DNA of 64,000 bases, taken from the NCBI GenBank assembly GCA_947632115.1, contig CANROB010000002.1, forward strand, positions 22,107 to 86,106, in the 5' to 3' direction. The translations under genes were made by a program, and so were the position numbers. Under the pieces are notes generated by a model. The model did not search any database. It was not told the origin of the DNA and saw only the letters and a program-made list of their open reading frames with translations. This document shows, one piece after another, positions 25,074 through 33,870 of this stretch (its first letter is position 1; every line of letters begins with the position of its first letter). The stretch is from an uncultured Bacilli bacterium (GTDB lineage Bacteria; Bacillota_I; Bacilli_A; RF39; UBA660).

Positions 25074-26378
25074 TTATATAATAGTTTTTTTCGAATGTAA
25101 AGAAGTGTGAACCTTGAAAGAAGCATAGAAAACAGTGAATAAAATGTTAATGGCAAGAGCAATTAATAATCCATAAAGACCGATAGAAAGAGAACTTAGT
25201 AGAAAAAGACCAATCGTGCGGATAAAAAAATTGACAAGGGAAATTTTTAAATTGATTTTAGCTTGATTCATAGCTTGCAAAGAGGAAAGCAGAGGCCCTT
25301 CTAGATAGTAAAAAAGAAAAATAGGTAAGAGAAAAAGAATATACTCGCATCCCTCCCTCGTATGATATAGGAAAAAAAGAAGTTCTTTATGAAAGAAAAA
25401 ACAAATAGCAGAATAGCTAAGACCAATTCCTAGGGAAAAGTATAATGCTTGATGAATTTTTTTCTCTACATAAGCAATTTCTTTTTGAAAGTAGTATTTA
25501 CTTACAATAGGGGTTAATGCTTGCGAGATAGCATTGGTAAAAAAAGAGGGGAGCATTAAAATAGGAAGTACATACCCGTTAATAATGCCGTATTCTGTAA
25601 TAATGGATTCTTTTCCATATCCAATTTTTAAAAGAACCGTGGTTAAAATAATGGGTTCTAAAAAATAGGAAATAGATCCTACTAAGCGGGATAGTGTTGT
25701 CGGAATGGCGATTTTAAAAATGGCTTTTAAAGACTTTTTCTCTATCAAAAAATCTTTCTTTTCTAGTTGAAATTTTGGAAAACAGATAATAAAAATGGTA
25801 ATCGATGAAAACTCGGAGACAATATTTGTAAGCATTAAAAAGGTAAGAGCATGAGAATAGTTAGAAAGAAAAGGAGAGATACCAAAGAAAATGAGAAGTA
25901 ACTTTAAAAAATCCTCTAAAATATTCGATAATACATGAGGAACCATTCTCTCTTTTGCAAAGTAATAAGAACGAAAAATATTAGAAACACTGATGAAGGG
26001 AAGTACAAAAGAAATAGCTACTAAAGGATAATAAAGAATAGGCTCTTTTAAAAGGCTACTAGCTATCCATCTTCCCCCTAAAAAAAGAATCAGAGCAAGG
26101 ATGAAGTCCATTCCCAAAGAAAGAACTAAAGAGATGATTAATAAATTTTTATTGTTATATCGATTACTTGCTAAAAGAACATTTAAAGCAGTAGAAAGAC
26201 CCATTCCACTAATCGATAAAAGAAGCATGAAGGTTGGCATTAAAAGAGAATAATAACCCATTCCTAGTGTTCCTATTTTTCTCGTTAAAATAATTCTTAC
26301 AACCATTCCTAGAATTTTTGTCGCAAATCCTCCTATTAATAAGAGGATACTTGACTGAATAAATTTACTTTTTTTCAT
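25074..26378 (-). CDS. spoVB: SpoVB/MurJ-like polysaccharide flippase (MOP superfamily)
   Basis: The 434-residue polytopic membrane protein (12-14 helices) begins SKFIQSSILLLIGGFATKILGMVVR followed by a GTLGMGYYSLLMP segment, the N-terminal pattern of SpoVB and related lipid-linked-precursor flippases. In B. subtilis spoVB sits beside comN (yrzC) and secDF, and here comN and secDF are encoded divergently just upstream, supporting orthology. SpoVB acts in spore cortex synthesis; a vegetative lipid II flippase role is the alternative. The start at 26378 follows AAGGAGAAAC; the in-frame ATG at 26393 does not have such a site. Confidence 0.85.
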   Translation of the reverse strand: MKKSKFIQSSILLLIGGFATKILGMVVRIILTRKIGTLGMGYYSLLMPTFMLLLSISGMGLSTALNVLLASNRYNNKNLLIISLVLSLGMDFILALILFLGGRWIASSLLKEPILYYPLVAISFVLPFISVSNIFRSYYFAKERMVPHVLSNILEDFLKLLLIFFGISPFLSNYSHALTFLMLTNIVSEFSSITIFIICFPKFQLEKKDFLIEKKSLKAIFKIAIPTTLSRLVGSISYFLEPIILTTVLLKIGYGKESIITEYGIINGYVLPILMLPSFFTNAISQALTPIVSKYYFQKEIAYVEKKIHQALYFSLGIGLSYSAICFFFHKELLFFLYHTREGCEYILFLLPIFLFYYLEGPLLSSLQAMNQAKINLKISLVNFFIRTIGLFLLSSLSIGLYGLLIALAINILFTVFYASFKVHTSLHSKKTII

Positions 26379-26408
26379 GTTTCTCCTTTTCAAAAGTTAG
26401 TTTTTAGT

Positions 26409-26422
26409 ATACAATATTGTAT
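26409..26422. promoter_or_regulatory. 14-bp palindrome in the spoVB-comN divergent region
   Basis: ATACAATATTGTAT is perfectly palindromic and contains one TACAAT -10-like box on each strand. It sits midway between the divergent starts (26378 and 26445). It could place two back-to-back promoters on one site or be an operator; no clear -35 is seen for either. Confidence 0.45.
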
Positions 26423-26444
26423 GTGAAAGAGCGGGAGATTAGAA

Positions 26445-26690
26445 ATGGAGATTGAATTTCAAACATTAGAGGATCTCTATCATCGATTAGAGCCAGCTTT
26501 ACGCAGTAAAGTATGCGACCTAGAAAGAAATGATTATCCTTCTATTTCTACCAAAGAAATATGGGATTATTTAGCCAATTCCAAATGGAAGATGGCGAGT
26601 GACTTATTTCTTCATCAGATGGTCGATGATATTTTACATGCGGATAATGCTTCCATTTATCAATACATAGAAAAAAACAAGGATAGGTGA
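26445..26690 (+). CDS. comN: ComN/YrzC-family post-transcriptional regulator
   Basis: The 81-residue protein is of the small all-alpha ComN (YrzC) type: FQTLEDLYHRLEPALRSKV, YPSISTKEIWDYL and a conserved MASDLFLHQMVDDILHAD block. In B. subtilis ComN affects accumulation of comE mRNA and binds the RNA/DivIVA pole system. Its position between a SpoVB-like gene and secDF matches the Bacillus order. It ends 4 nt before secDF and must be co-transcribed. GGGAG precedes the ATG. Confidence 0.8.
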   Translation: MEIEFQTLEDLYHRLEPALRSKVCDLERNDYPSISTKEIWDYLANSKWKMASDLFLHQMVDDILHADNASIYQYIEKNKDR

Positions 26691-26694
26691 TAAT

Positions 26695-29106
26695 ATGGCA
26701 AAAAGAAAAAAATTGCAGGTGGCAAAAAAAGTAGCCCCAGCAAAACAAGAAACAAAGCCAGTAAAAGAAGAACAAGAAAAGAAAAAGGAAATAAAAGAGA
26801 CGAAAAAAGAAGTAGTAACCAATAAAAATGTCGTAAAAGAAACTAGAAGAAAAAAAGCACAAAGAAAAACCCTTGTGTTATCTATTTTGGTTACGATTTT
26901 GATAATGGCTATTATGGGAGTTTCTCTCATTCCTGTTTTAAAATCTACTAAATTTGGTCTAGATTTACAGGGAGGATTTGAAATTCTTTATAAGGTTAAT
27001 AGCACTGATGGTAGTAAAGTAACCCAAGATATGGTTACCAATACTTATAGCGTTATTTTAAAACGTATTGATATATTAGGAGTTAGTGAGCCAGAAATTT
27101 CGATTGAAGGAAATAACATCCGTGTACAATTAGCTGGTGTAACGGATGAAAGCGAGGCTAAAAATACTTTAAGTAAAATGGCCAACTTAACTTTTAGAAA
27201 TAGTAGTGATGAACTCATCATGGATTCTCGTGTTTTACGTGCCGGTTCTGTGAAAGTTGCCCAAGATGAAAAGAATGTCGGAACTTACTATCTTATTTTA
27301 GATATTGCGGATATCGATACTTTCCACTCTAAAACAGAAGTTTTGAGAGCTGCAGGTGAGCCAATGGTTATTTGGCTAGACTGGGAAGAAGGAGACACTT
27401 TTGAAACTGAAAGAGCAAACTGTGGTACCGGAGGAAGTTCTAGATGTATTTCTTATGCCTACATTCAAGATGAGTTGACGACTAATAATGTTCGTCTAAC
27501 AGGAAACTTTACTCAAAAAGAAGCAGAAGATCTAGCAGAACTTATCAATTCTGGTAGTTTACCTACTAAATTAGAGGAGATTTCTTCTCGTACCGTTAAT
27601 GCCTCTTTTGGAGAAGATGCTCTTGATAAAACATTTATTGCAGGAGTAGTTGGTATTGTTGCAATCATGTTACTTTTAACTATGATTTATCGCTTTAGTG
27701 GTTTTATTACTAGTGTAGGTATTTTGGTTTATACGGTACTTGTATTCCTTATTTTCAATTTAATTGGCGGAAGACTTACTTTACCATCTATTGCCGCTGT
27801 TGTTATTGGTATTGGTATGGCAGTCGATGCTTGTGTTATTAGTTTTACAAGAATTAAAGAGGAATTAAGAGCAAAATCTACCTTACAAGAAGCCTTTGAA
27901 AAAGGAAATAAAAATTCTTTCTCATCTATTTTTGATGCGAATATTACTACTTTTATTGCTGCATTCATTCTCTTCTGGTTTGGAGAAAGTAGTGTTAAGG
28001 GATTTGCAACTATGTTACTTATCAGTATTGTAGTTACCTTCCTTGTTATGGTATGCTTTGTTCGTTATCTACTTAAGAAATTCGTATTAAGTGGGGCTTT
28101 TGATCATCATTTAAAAGCATTTATTGGTATTGGGGATTTGAATAAAAAGAGTTCTTTAGAAAAATTCTCTTTCACCAAATGGAATCCACGTTTCTTTACG
28201 ATTTCTCTTGCTGTTTTAGTAGTAGGAATGGTATATGTCTTCTTAAATGGATTTAATTTAGGAATTGATTTTAAGGGTGGTTCTAGTATTTCTCTTCAAG
28301 CAAATGTAGCCCTTGATAAGGATACTGTTGGTCAAGAGATTACTTCTTTAGGATATCACTTAGAAAGTGCGGAACAAGTAGATGATCATACCGTATACTT
28401 AACACTTAGTGATGTATTTACAGCAAGTGATAATGATAAAGTAGATACTTATTTTGCGAAGTATGATGGAGCAACTGCTAGTGTGGGAGCTGTTTCTAAT
28501 CTTGTAAAGAAGCAACTTTTAGAAAATGCTATTTGGTCTTTAGCGTTAGCTCTTATTGGTTTAATTATTTACGTTACTCTTCGTTTTACCTTTAGTTATG
28601 GAGTAAGTTCTGTCTTTGCTTTGATGCATGACTGTTTAATTGTAGTAATTGCCTTTAGTTTATTAAAATTAGAAGTTACTAGTATCTTTATTGCAGCCAT
28701 TCTTTCTATTATCGGTTATTCTATTAACAACACCATTGTTGCTTTTGACCGGTTAAGAGAGAATAAAGAAAAACTTTACCATGGAAAGATAAAGACGAAA
28801 AAGGAATTAAACAACTTAGTAAATGTTAGTTTAAGAGAAGTATTCTCAAGAAGTTTATTAACTTCTATTACGACTTTACTTCCAGTTCTTTCTCTTATCT
28901 TCTTAGGTTCTCATGAAATTTTAAATTTCAACTATGCATTATTAATTGGTCTTGTTGCTGGTACGTATTCTTCTTTATTCTTAGCTATCCATTTATGGTA
29001 TTTGTTAGAGAAAAGAAGAATCGGAAAACCAGAGAAGAAAAAATGGTATGAAGTAGAAGATAAAGATGAAATTGAAGAATTAAAAGTAAAAGGAATTAAC
29101 TGTTAA
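26695..29106 (+). CDS. secDF: SecDF fusion protein-export protein
   Basis: The 803-residue fusion of SecD and SecF is a proton-driven membrane accessory of the Sec translocase that helps pull preproteins out. The first ~55 residues form an unusual Lys/Glu-rich cytoplasmic extension. The SecD half starts at the first helix, followed by FGLDLQGGFEILYKV (about 85), a compact periplasm-facing P1 region, and helices around 310-460. The SecF half has LGIDFKGGSSISL (about 520) and its own five helices ending near 775. The fused form is the Bacillus-type arrangement. AGGTGATAAT precedes the ATG. Confidence 0.95.
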   Translation: MAKRKKLQVAKKVAPAKQETKPVKEEQEKKKEIKETKKEVVTNKNVVKETRRKKAQRKTLVLSILVTILIMAIMGVSLIPVLKSTKFGLDLQGGFEILYKVNSTDGSKVTQDMVTNTYSVILKRIDILGVSEPEISIEGNNIRVQLAGVTDESEAKNTLSKMANLTFRNSSDELIMDSRVLRAGSVKVAQDEKNVGTYYLILDIADIDTFHSKTEVLRAAGEPMVIWLDWEEGDTFETERANCGTGGSSRCISYAYIQDELTTNNVRLTGNFTQKEAEDLAELINSGSLPTKLEEISSRTVNASFGEDALDKTFIAGVVGIVAIMLLLTMIYRFSGFITSVGILVYTVLVFLIFNLIGGRLTLPSIAAVVIGIGMAVDACVISFTRIKEELRAKSTLQEAFEKGNKNSFSSIFDANITTFIAAFILFWFGESSVKGFATMLLISIVVTFLVMVCFVRYLLKKFVLSGAFDHHLKAFIGIGDLNKKSSLEKFSFTKWNPRFFTISLAVLVVGMVYVFLNGFNLGIDFKGGSSISLQANVALDKDTVGQEITSLGYHLESAEQVDDHTVYLTLSDVFTASDNDKVDTYFAKYDGATASVGAVSNLVKKQLLENAIWSLALALIGLIIYVTLRFTFSYGVSSVFALMHDCLIVVIAFSLLKLEVTSIFIAAILSIIGYSINNTIVAFDRLRENKEKLYHGKIKTKKELNNLVNVSLREVFSRSLLTSITTLLPVLSLIFLGSHEILNFNYALLIGLVAGTYSSLFLAIHLWYLLEKRRIGKPEKKKWYEVEDKDEIEELKVKGINC

Positions 29107-29116
29107 TTCCTTTTTT
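29088..29116 (+). terminator. Terminator of comN-secDF
   Basis: An inverted repeat (29088-29100 with 29102-29114) including the secDF stop codon is followed by a T-run. Confidence 0.88.
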
Positions 29117-29140
29117 CTTCTTTATTAATTAAAACCATTA

Positions 29141-29149
29141 TGATATAAT
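29141..29149 (+). promoter_or_regulatory. Extended -10 promoter
   Basis: TGA-TATAAT lies 17 nt before the ATG at 29167, with TAGGTGAG between. Confidence 0.65.
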
Positions 29150-29166
29150 TTACTGTAGGTGAGTTT

Positions 29167-30120
29167 ATGAGATTAAAGGGGCAAAAAGAACATTATGGAA
29201 GATGGATAGCTAGTATTGTTTTTCTTCTTTTGTTAGTAACACTTTATAGTTTTATCATTAAAACGGATAATTTACTCTTAGAGGGTATCGGTTTAGGGAT
29301 AACTTTAATTCTTGTTTTTATCAACTTTTTCTATCTTATAAGAGCAAAAGTTGTTATTACCAAAGAAACTCACAGTCTTAAAAAAGAGAACGTAGATACC
29401 ATTTCGGTAAGTCCTTTAGAGGCCTATTTTATCCATTCTTTATGGTATCATAAGAAGAATAGAATTTTTGAAAAACAAATTGTTTCAGAAATCTTTTATG
29501 AACTAGAAAAAGAGACCATCCTTTTTGATGGAGAAGTTTTTTCACTTTTTCCTAATATAGATATGGCTTCGATAGATTCTTTTGAATTTCGCTTTTTATG
29601 TGGAATGTTCTTGACTCCCGTTGAATTTCAACAAAATGAGGAAAGAAGAAAAAAGAAAATGATAAAAATCCAAAAAGAAGAGAAGTCTTTTTCTAGAAAA
29701 GCTGTTAAGGAATATGCTTTAGAAAATTTAAGCAATCGGGATACAGAATATTCTTTTATTGAAGCGATAAAAGAAAAATACTTTGTTTCTCTAGAAACGG
29801 CTAATTCAGCGTTATTCACTTTTTTGAGTGGGTTTCTCATTCTCTTAAATATGATGAGTGCTTTTTCTTTTCTTTTAAAAGAGACTAGTCTTTTCAATTT
29901 TTATCTTCCGATAATGGGAGCTTTCCTTCTGGTACTAGGAATTACTAGTCCTTTACGGGAAAGGGTACGGATTCAAGAAGGAGAGAGGGAGAACGTAAAT
30001 CATATTTTAAATTATTTAAAAAATCTCAAAAAAGATTTTTCTAGTAAAGATATCCTTTATCTACAGGCGATTAGTTCCGTTGTAGATCAAAAACGAATGA
30101 AAATTTTTCAAATAGAGTAA
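29167..30120 (+). CDS. Uncharacterised membrane protein
   Basis: The 317-residue protein belongs to no family I recognise. Two helices near the N-terminus (about 14-31 and 37-57) and two further on (about 218-238 and 243-260) flank a cytoplasmic, Lys/Glu-rich domain of ~150 residues. That domain contains SPLEAYFIHSLWYHKKNR, loosely like the winged-helix-type cytoplasmic parts of DUF2207-type membrane proteins. The similarity is too weak to use as a name. It ends 9 nt before the rel gene, so both are probably on one transcript. Confidence 0.7.
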   Translation: MRLKGQKEHYGRWIASIVFLLLLVTLYSFIIKTDNLLLEGIGLGITLILVFINFFYLIRAKVVITKETHSLKKENVDTISVSPLEAYFIHSLWYHKKNRIFEKQIVSEIFYELEKETILFDGEVFSLFPNIDMASIDSFEFRFLCGMFLTPVEFQQNEERRKKKMIKIQKEEKSFSRKAVKEYALENLSNRDTEYSFIEAIKEKYFVSLETANSALFTFLSGFLILLNMMSAFSFLLKETSLFNFYLPIMGAFLLVLGITSPLRERVRIQEGERENVNHILNYLKNLKKDFSSKDILYLQAISSVVDQKRMKIFQIE

Positions 30121-30129
30121 GGTGAAATC

Positions 30130-32301
30130 ATGAGAAAAGATAATCCAAAATTGACATTTGATGAGCTATATGAAAAAGTTTGTACGTATATTACGAAACC
30201 AGAAGAGAGAAAACTGATTTCAGAGGCGTATCTTTTTGCTTATGAAAAACATTTTGGTCAAAAACGATTAACGGGAGAGGATTACATTATCCACCCTTTA
30301 AATGTAGCCTATATTTTATCTGATATTAATGCTGATTATCAGACCATTTGTGCCGCTATTTTGCATGATACCATTGAAGATTGTGATTGTGCCTATGAAG
30401 AAATCGAAAAACCATTTGGCAAAGAGATTGCGGATTTAGTGAATGGGGTTACGAAAATCAATAAGTTAAAATTCACTTGTGATAATGAAGCCGTTATTGC
30501 GAATCACAGGAAAATCTTAGTAGGATTATCCGAAGATGTAAGAATTCTTATTATTAAATTAGCGGACCGCCTACATAATATGCGAACTCTTTGGATTTTG
30601 CCTGAGAAAAAGCAAAAAGAAAAAGCAAAAGAAACGTTAGATATTTTAACACCTATTGCCCATCGTCTTGGAATGAATCAAATTAAAAGTGAGTTAGAGG
30701 ATTTGTCTCTTCGCTATTATAAACCAGATGTTTACTTTTCTATCGTTGAAAAGTTAAATCAAACCCGAAAAGAACGTGACCGCATTGTTAATGAGATGAT
30801 GTCTAAAGTAAGTGAATTACTTCATAAAAATGGCATTGAACATCAAATCAAAGGTAGAGCGAAAAGTATTTATAGTATTTATAAAAAATTGGATAAAGGG
30901 AAACGCTTTAATGATATCTATGACCTTTTAGCGATGAGAGTTTATGTGAATACGATTCCTGAGTGTTACCAAGCCCTAGGAATTGTTCACTCAAAGTATC
31001 GTCCAATTCCCAAACGCTTTAAAGATTATATTGCGATGCCAAAAACGAATATGTATCAGTCTTTACATACGACTGTCTTCGGACTAGAGGGATACTTATT
31101 TGAAATTCAAATCCGTACCTATGAAATGGATGAGATTGCCGAGCACGGAATTGCTTCTCACTGGTCTTATAAAGAACATGGAAGTAACGTGAAAGCTAGC
31201 ATGCAAAGTGCGATGGAGCAAAAACTTCAGTTCTTCCGAGAGATTATGGAATTAAAAGAGGAAGAGACGAATGATGAAGCTTTTGTCAAAAGCGTTCAAG
31301 AGGATGTTTTAAAAGATACCATTTATGTCTTTACGCCAAAAGGAGATGTTATAGAACTTCCACAAGGATCTACGCCTATTGATTTTGCTTATCGTGTACA
31401 TAGTGGGGTTGGAGATACGATGGTAGGATCATTAGTGAATGGAAACATCGTTCCCCTAGACTATACCTTAAATGATGGCGATATTGTAAAAATTAATACC
31501 AACAAAAATTCAGCAGGGCCTTCTCGTGAATGGATTGATATGGCCTTTACAGCTCAGGCTAAGAATAAAATTAGAAGTTTCTATAATAAAATTGATAAAG
31601 AAGAATATTTAAAAATAGGAACTGACCTACTACAAAAAGAAGTTCGAAAGAGAAAAATCCCTTTTGCAGAATTTTATAGTACAGATTCGATAAATGAAAT
31701 TTTAGAAGAATTCCATATGGGAGATTTAAATGAACTTTATATTTCGATTGGCAATAATAAAATAACGCCTTTATCGATTGTCAATTTTTATACGAATGAT
31801 AACCGAACCAGAGAAGAAATCCTTCTTGATAAGGTGACGAAAAGTGGATCACAGAAAATTCAAGTCAAAAATGATATTGTAGTCGAGGGGATTGATGAGA
31901 TTAAAGTCAATATTGCTGGGTGTTGTAAACCTATTCCTGGTGATTCTATTGTTGGTTATATCTCGAGAGGAAACGGAATTAATGTCCACCGAACGATTTG
32001 TCCAAACATTAGTGATTTAGAAGAGCGAATGATTGATGTATCTTGGAATGACCCTGTCAGTAAAAGATATGCAACAGACATTTTTGTTCGCGCAACCGAA
32101 AATAAAGATTTACTTTTAGAAATTATTTCAAAAAGTTCTAGTTCTGATGTTTCTATTCAAAGCATTAACACCATTCAAAATGAAGGATCTTACATGTTTA
32201 CTTTAAATGTTTTAGTAGATAATACGGAAAAATTAGAGAAGTTTATGAATGATTTACGAATGATTTCTAGTATTGTTCAGGTGGAAAGGGTAATTAATTA
32301 A
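30130..32301 (+). CDS. relA: Bifunctional (p)ppGpp synthetase/hydrolase, RelA/SpoT (Rel)
   Basis: The 723-residue long RSH protein controls the stringent response. The HD hydrolase domain is intact (His55, and His79-Asp80 in ILHDTIEDCD). The synthetase domain follows (RAKSIYSIYKKL, FNDIYDLLAMRV, YIAMPKTNMYQSLHTTVFG). Next come TGS (IYVFTPKGDVIELPQGSTPIDFAYRVHS), a zinc-finger/CC region (AGCCKPIPGDSIVGYISRG) and a C-terminal ACT domain. As the hydrolase residues are conserved, it is probably the single bifunctional Rel of the organism. The dtd gene overlaps its stop (TAATG), as in many Bacillota. Confidence 0.96.
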   Translation: MRKDNPKLTFDELYEKVCTYITKPEERKLISEAYLFAYEKHFGQKRLTGEDYIIHPLNVAYILSDINADYQTICAAILHDTIEDCDCAYEEIEKPFGKEIADLVNGVTKINKLKFTCDNEAVIANHRKILVGLSEDVRILIIKLADRLHNMRTLWILPEKKQKEKAKETLDILTPIAHRLGMNQIKSELEDLSLRYYKPDVYFSIVEKLNQTRKERDRIVNEMMSKVSELLHKNGIEHQIKGRAKSIYSIYKKLDKGKRFNDIYDLLAMRVYVNTIPECYQALGIVHSKYRPIPKRFKDYIAMPKTNMYQSLHTTVFGLEGYLFEIQIRTYEMDEIAEHGIASHWSYKEHGSNVKASMQSAMEQKLQFFREIMELKEEETNDEAFVKSVQEDVLKDTIYVFTPKGDVIELPQGSTPIDFAYRVHSGVGDTMVGSLVNGNIVPLDYTLNDGDIVKINTNKNSAGPSREWIDMAFTAQAKNKIRSFYNKIDKEEYLKIGTDLLQKEVRKRKIPFAEFYSTDSINEILEEFHMGDLNELYISIGNNKITPLSIVNFYTNDNRTREEILLDKVTKSGSQKIQVKNDIVVEGIDEIKVNIAGCCKPIPGDSIVGYISRGNGINVHRTICPNISDLEERMIDVSWNDPVSKRYATDIFVRATENKDLLLEIISKSSSSDVSIQSINTIQNEGSYMFTLNVLVDNTEKLEKFMNDLRMISSIVQVERVIN

Positions 32302-32750
32302 TGAGAGTAGTGGTACAAAGAAGCCTACATTCTTCCGTTTCTGTTAATGGTAAAGTCGTAGGAGAGATTAAAAAGGGTGTTGTTCTTTTAGTCGGTTTTA
32401 AGGTAGGAGATACCGAAAAAGAAATCGATTATATGGTAAAAAAGGTCTTAAATCTTCGTATTTTTGATGATGAATGTGGGGTTATGAATCGTTCTTTACT
32501 AGATGTTGGTGGAAGTATTTTAAGTATTTCACAATTTACTCTTTATGGAAATACCAAAAAAGGGAACAGGCCTAGTTATATAGAGGCGATGAAGGGAGAA
32601 GAGGCTAGTCTTCTCTATCAAAAATGGAACCAAAAATTAAGACAGTATGTTTCTGTAGAAGAAGGAGTTTTTGGAGCTGATATGAAAGTATCTATTCTAA
32701 ACGATGGACCGATTACCATTTTATTAGAAAGTGGGGAAAAACATGATTAA
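32301..32750 (+). CDS. dtd: D-aminoacyl-tRNA deacylase
   Basis: The 149-residue DTD hydrolyses D-aminoacyl-tRNAs and mischarged Gly-tRNA. Family motifs are MRVVVQRSLHSSVSVNG at the N-terminus, GSILSISQFTLYG (SQxT motif) and the NRPSY form of the NxGPxT-region motif, followed by NDGPITILLES at the C-terminus. The length is standard. It is coupled to rel by a 1-nt overlap and overlaps the following permease gene by 8 nt. Confidence 0.95.
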   Translation: MRVVVQRSLHSSVSVNGKVVGEIKKGVVLLVGFKVGDTEKEIDYMVKKVLNLRIFDDECGVMNRSLLDVGGSILSISQFTLYGNTKKGNRPSYIEAMKGEEASLLYQKWNQKLRQYVSVEEGVFGADMKVSILNDGPITILLESGEKHD

Positions 32751-33813
32751 AAAAGATAAAGTAGATTTTAAACTAGTAAATATTGCCTTAATTGCTTTAA
32801 CGATTTTCTTAATTTATCGAACAGGCAATTTATGGATTGATGGCGTCAATAAATTTATTGCGATTGTAGCGCCTTTTGTAGTAGCATTTGCTCTTGCTTA
32901 TGCAACACATCCTATTGTTGAGAAAATGCAGTCGAAAGGATTACCAAAGTGGCTCAGTATTACCATTTTAATGTTTATCATCCTCGCCCTTATTGTCCTA
33001 ACGATTTATATGGTAACCAGTGTATTAATTGGCCAATTATCTTCTTTATTTTCTAATATTAATACCTTCCTTACCGAAATTTCTACGAAGGATTGGAATA
33101 TCAATATTTCGGGATTACAGGATACGATTAATGATGGATTTCAAACCATTATTCAAGATGTAACAAAATATGTCTCTAATGGCGCTATCAATATCATCGG
33201 TAGTTCTATTGACCTTCTTGGAAAAATTTTCTTTGGTATGGCAGCGTATGTTTATTTCTTAATTGATATGGATAAAATTCGCTCGGGTGTGAAGAAATTC
33301 TTTAAAGCTAAAAAGCCAAAGACTTATCAATATGTTAGATCGTTAGATAGAGGCATGAAGAACTACTTAAGTGGGTTAGTAGAAGTAATGTTTATTTCTG
33401 TTATTGAATACGGATTAGTTTATCAATTTATTGGTCATCCTAATGCTTTATTATTAGGCTTTTTAGCGGGAATTAGTAATATGATTCCTTATTTTGGAGG
33501 AATTGCTTGTAACTGTGTTGCGGCGATTACAGCTTTTGTTGTAAGCCCAGGTTTGTTTGTTAGAACCTTGATAGCTTTCTTTATTCTTTCTAGTGTAGAT
33601 AGTTATGTTATTAATCCTGCCGTTTATGGAAAGACCAATCAGATCCATCCACTTCTTACTATCTTTGCGATGTCTGCTGGTAGTATGATTTTTGGAATTA
33701 CCGGAATCTTTATTTCTTTCCCAGTTGCTATTATTATGGTAACGACGTATCAGTACTATCGTGATGAGATTAGCGATAGCATCAAGACCATGAAGGAAAG
33801 AGAGACTTCTTAG
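32743..33813 (+). CDS. AI-2E/YtvI-type family membrane permease
   Basis: The 356-residue membrane protein has about eight helices and the AI-2E_transporter (PerM) layout: two N-terminal helices, a soluble segment around 100-150 rich in amphipathic residues, then FMAAYVYFLIDMDKIRSG and the conserved ISNMIPYFGGI and DSYVINPAVYG blocks. Proposed roles in the family range from AI-2 export to Na+/H+ antiport; the substrate cannot be read from sequence. GGGGAAAAAC precedes the ATG at 32743, inside the end of dtd. Confidence 0.88.
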   Translation: MIKKDKVDFKLVNIALIALTIFLIYRTGNLWIDGVNKFIAIVAPFVVAFALAYATHPIVEKMQSKGLPKWLSITILMFIILALIVLTIYMVTSVLIGQLSSLFSNINTFLTEISTKDWNINISGLQDTINDGFQTIIQDVTKYVSNGAINIIGSSIDLLGKIFFGMAAYVYFLIDMDKIRSGVKKFFKAKKPKTYQYVRSLDRGMKNYLSGLVEVMFISVIEYGLVYQFIGHPNALLLGFLAGISNMIPYFGGIACNCVAAITAFVVSPGLFVRTLIAFFILSSVDSYVINPAVYGKTNQIHPLLTIFAMSAGSMIFGITGIFISFPVAIIMVTTYQYYRDEISDSIKTMKERETS

Positions 33814-33822
33814 TCTCTTTTT
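33797..33822 (+). terminator. Terminator after the AI-2E permease gene
   Basis: An 11-bp stem (33797-33807 with 33812-33822) containing the stop codon ends in a T-rich tract. The TTGTGG -35 of the next promoter starts 2 nt later. Confidence 0.85.
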
Positions 33823-33823
33823 C

Positions 33824-33852
33824 TTGTGGTTTTTTATCTATCATGCTATAAT
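33824..33852 (+). promoter_or_regulatory. Promoter of the 33871 gene
   Basis: TTGTGG, a 17-nt spacer ending TGC, and TATAAT (33847-33852), 18 nt before the ATG. Confidence 0.65.
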
Positions 33853-33870
33853 AAACCGCGAGGGAAGCTT

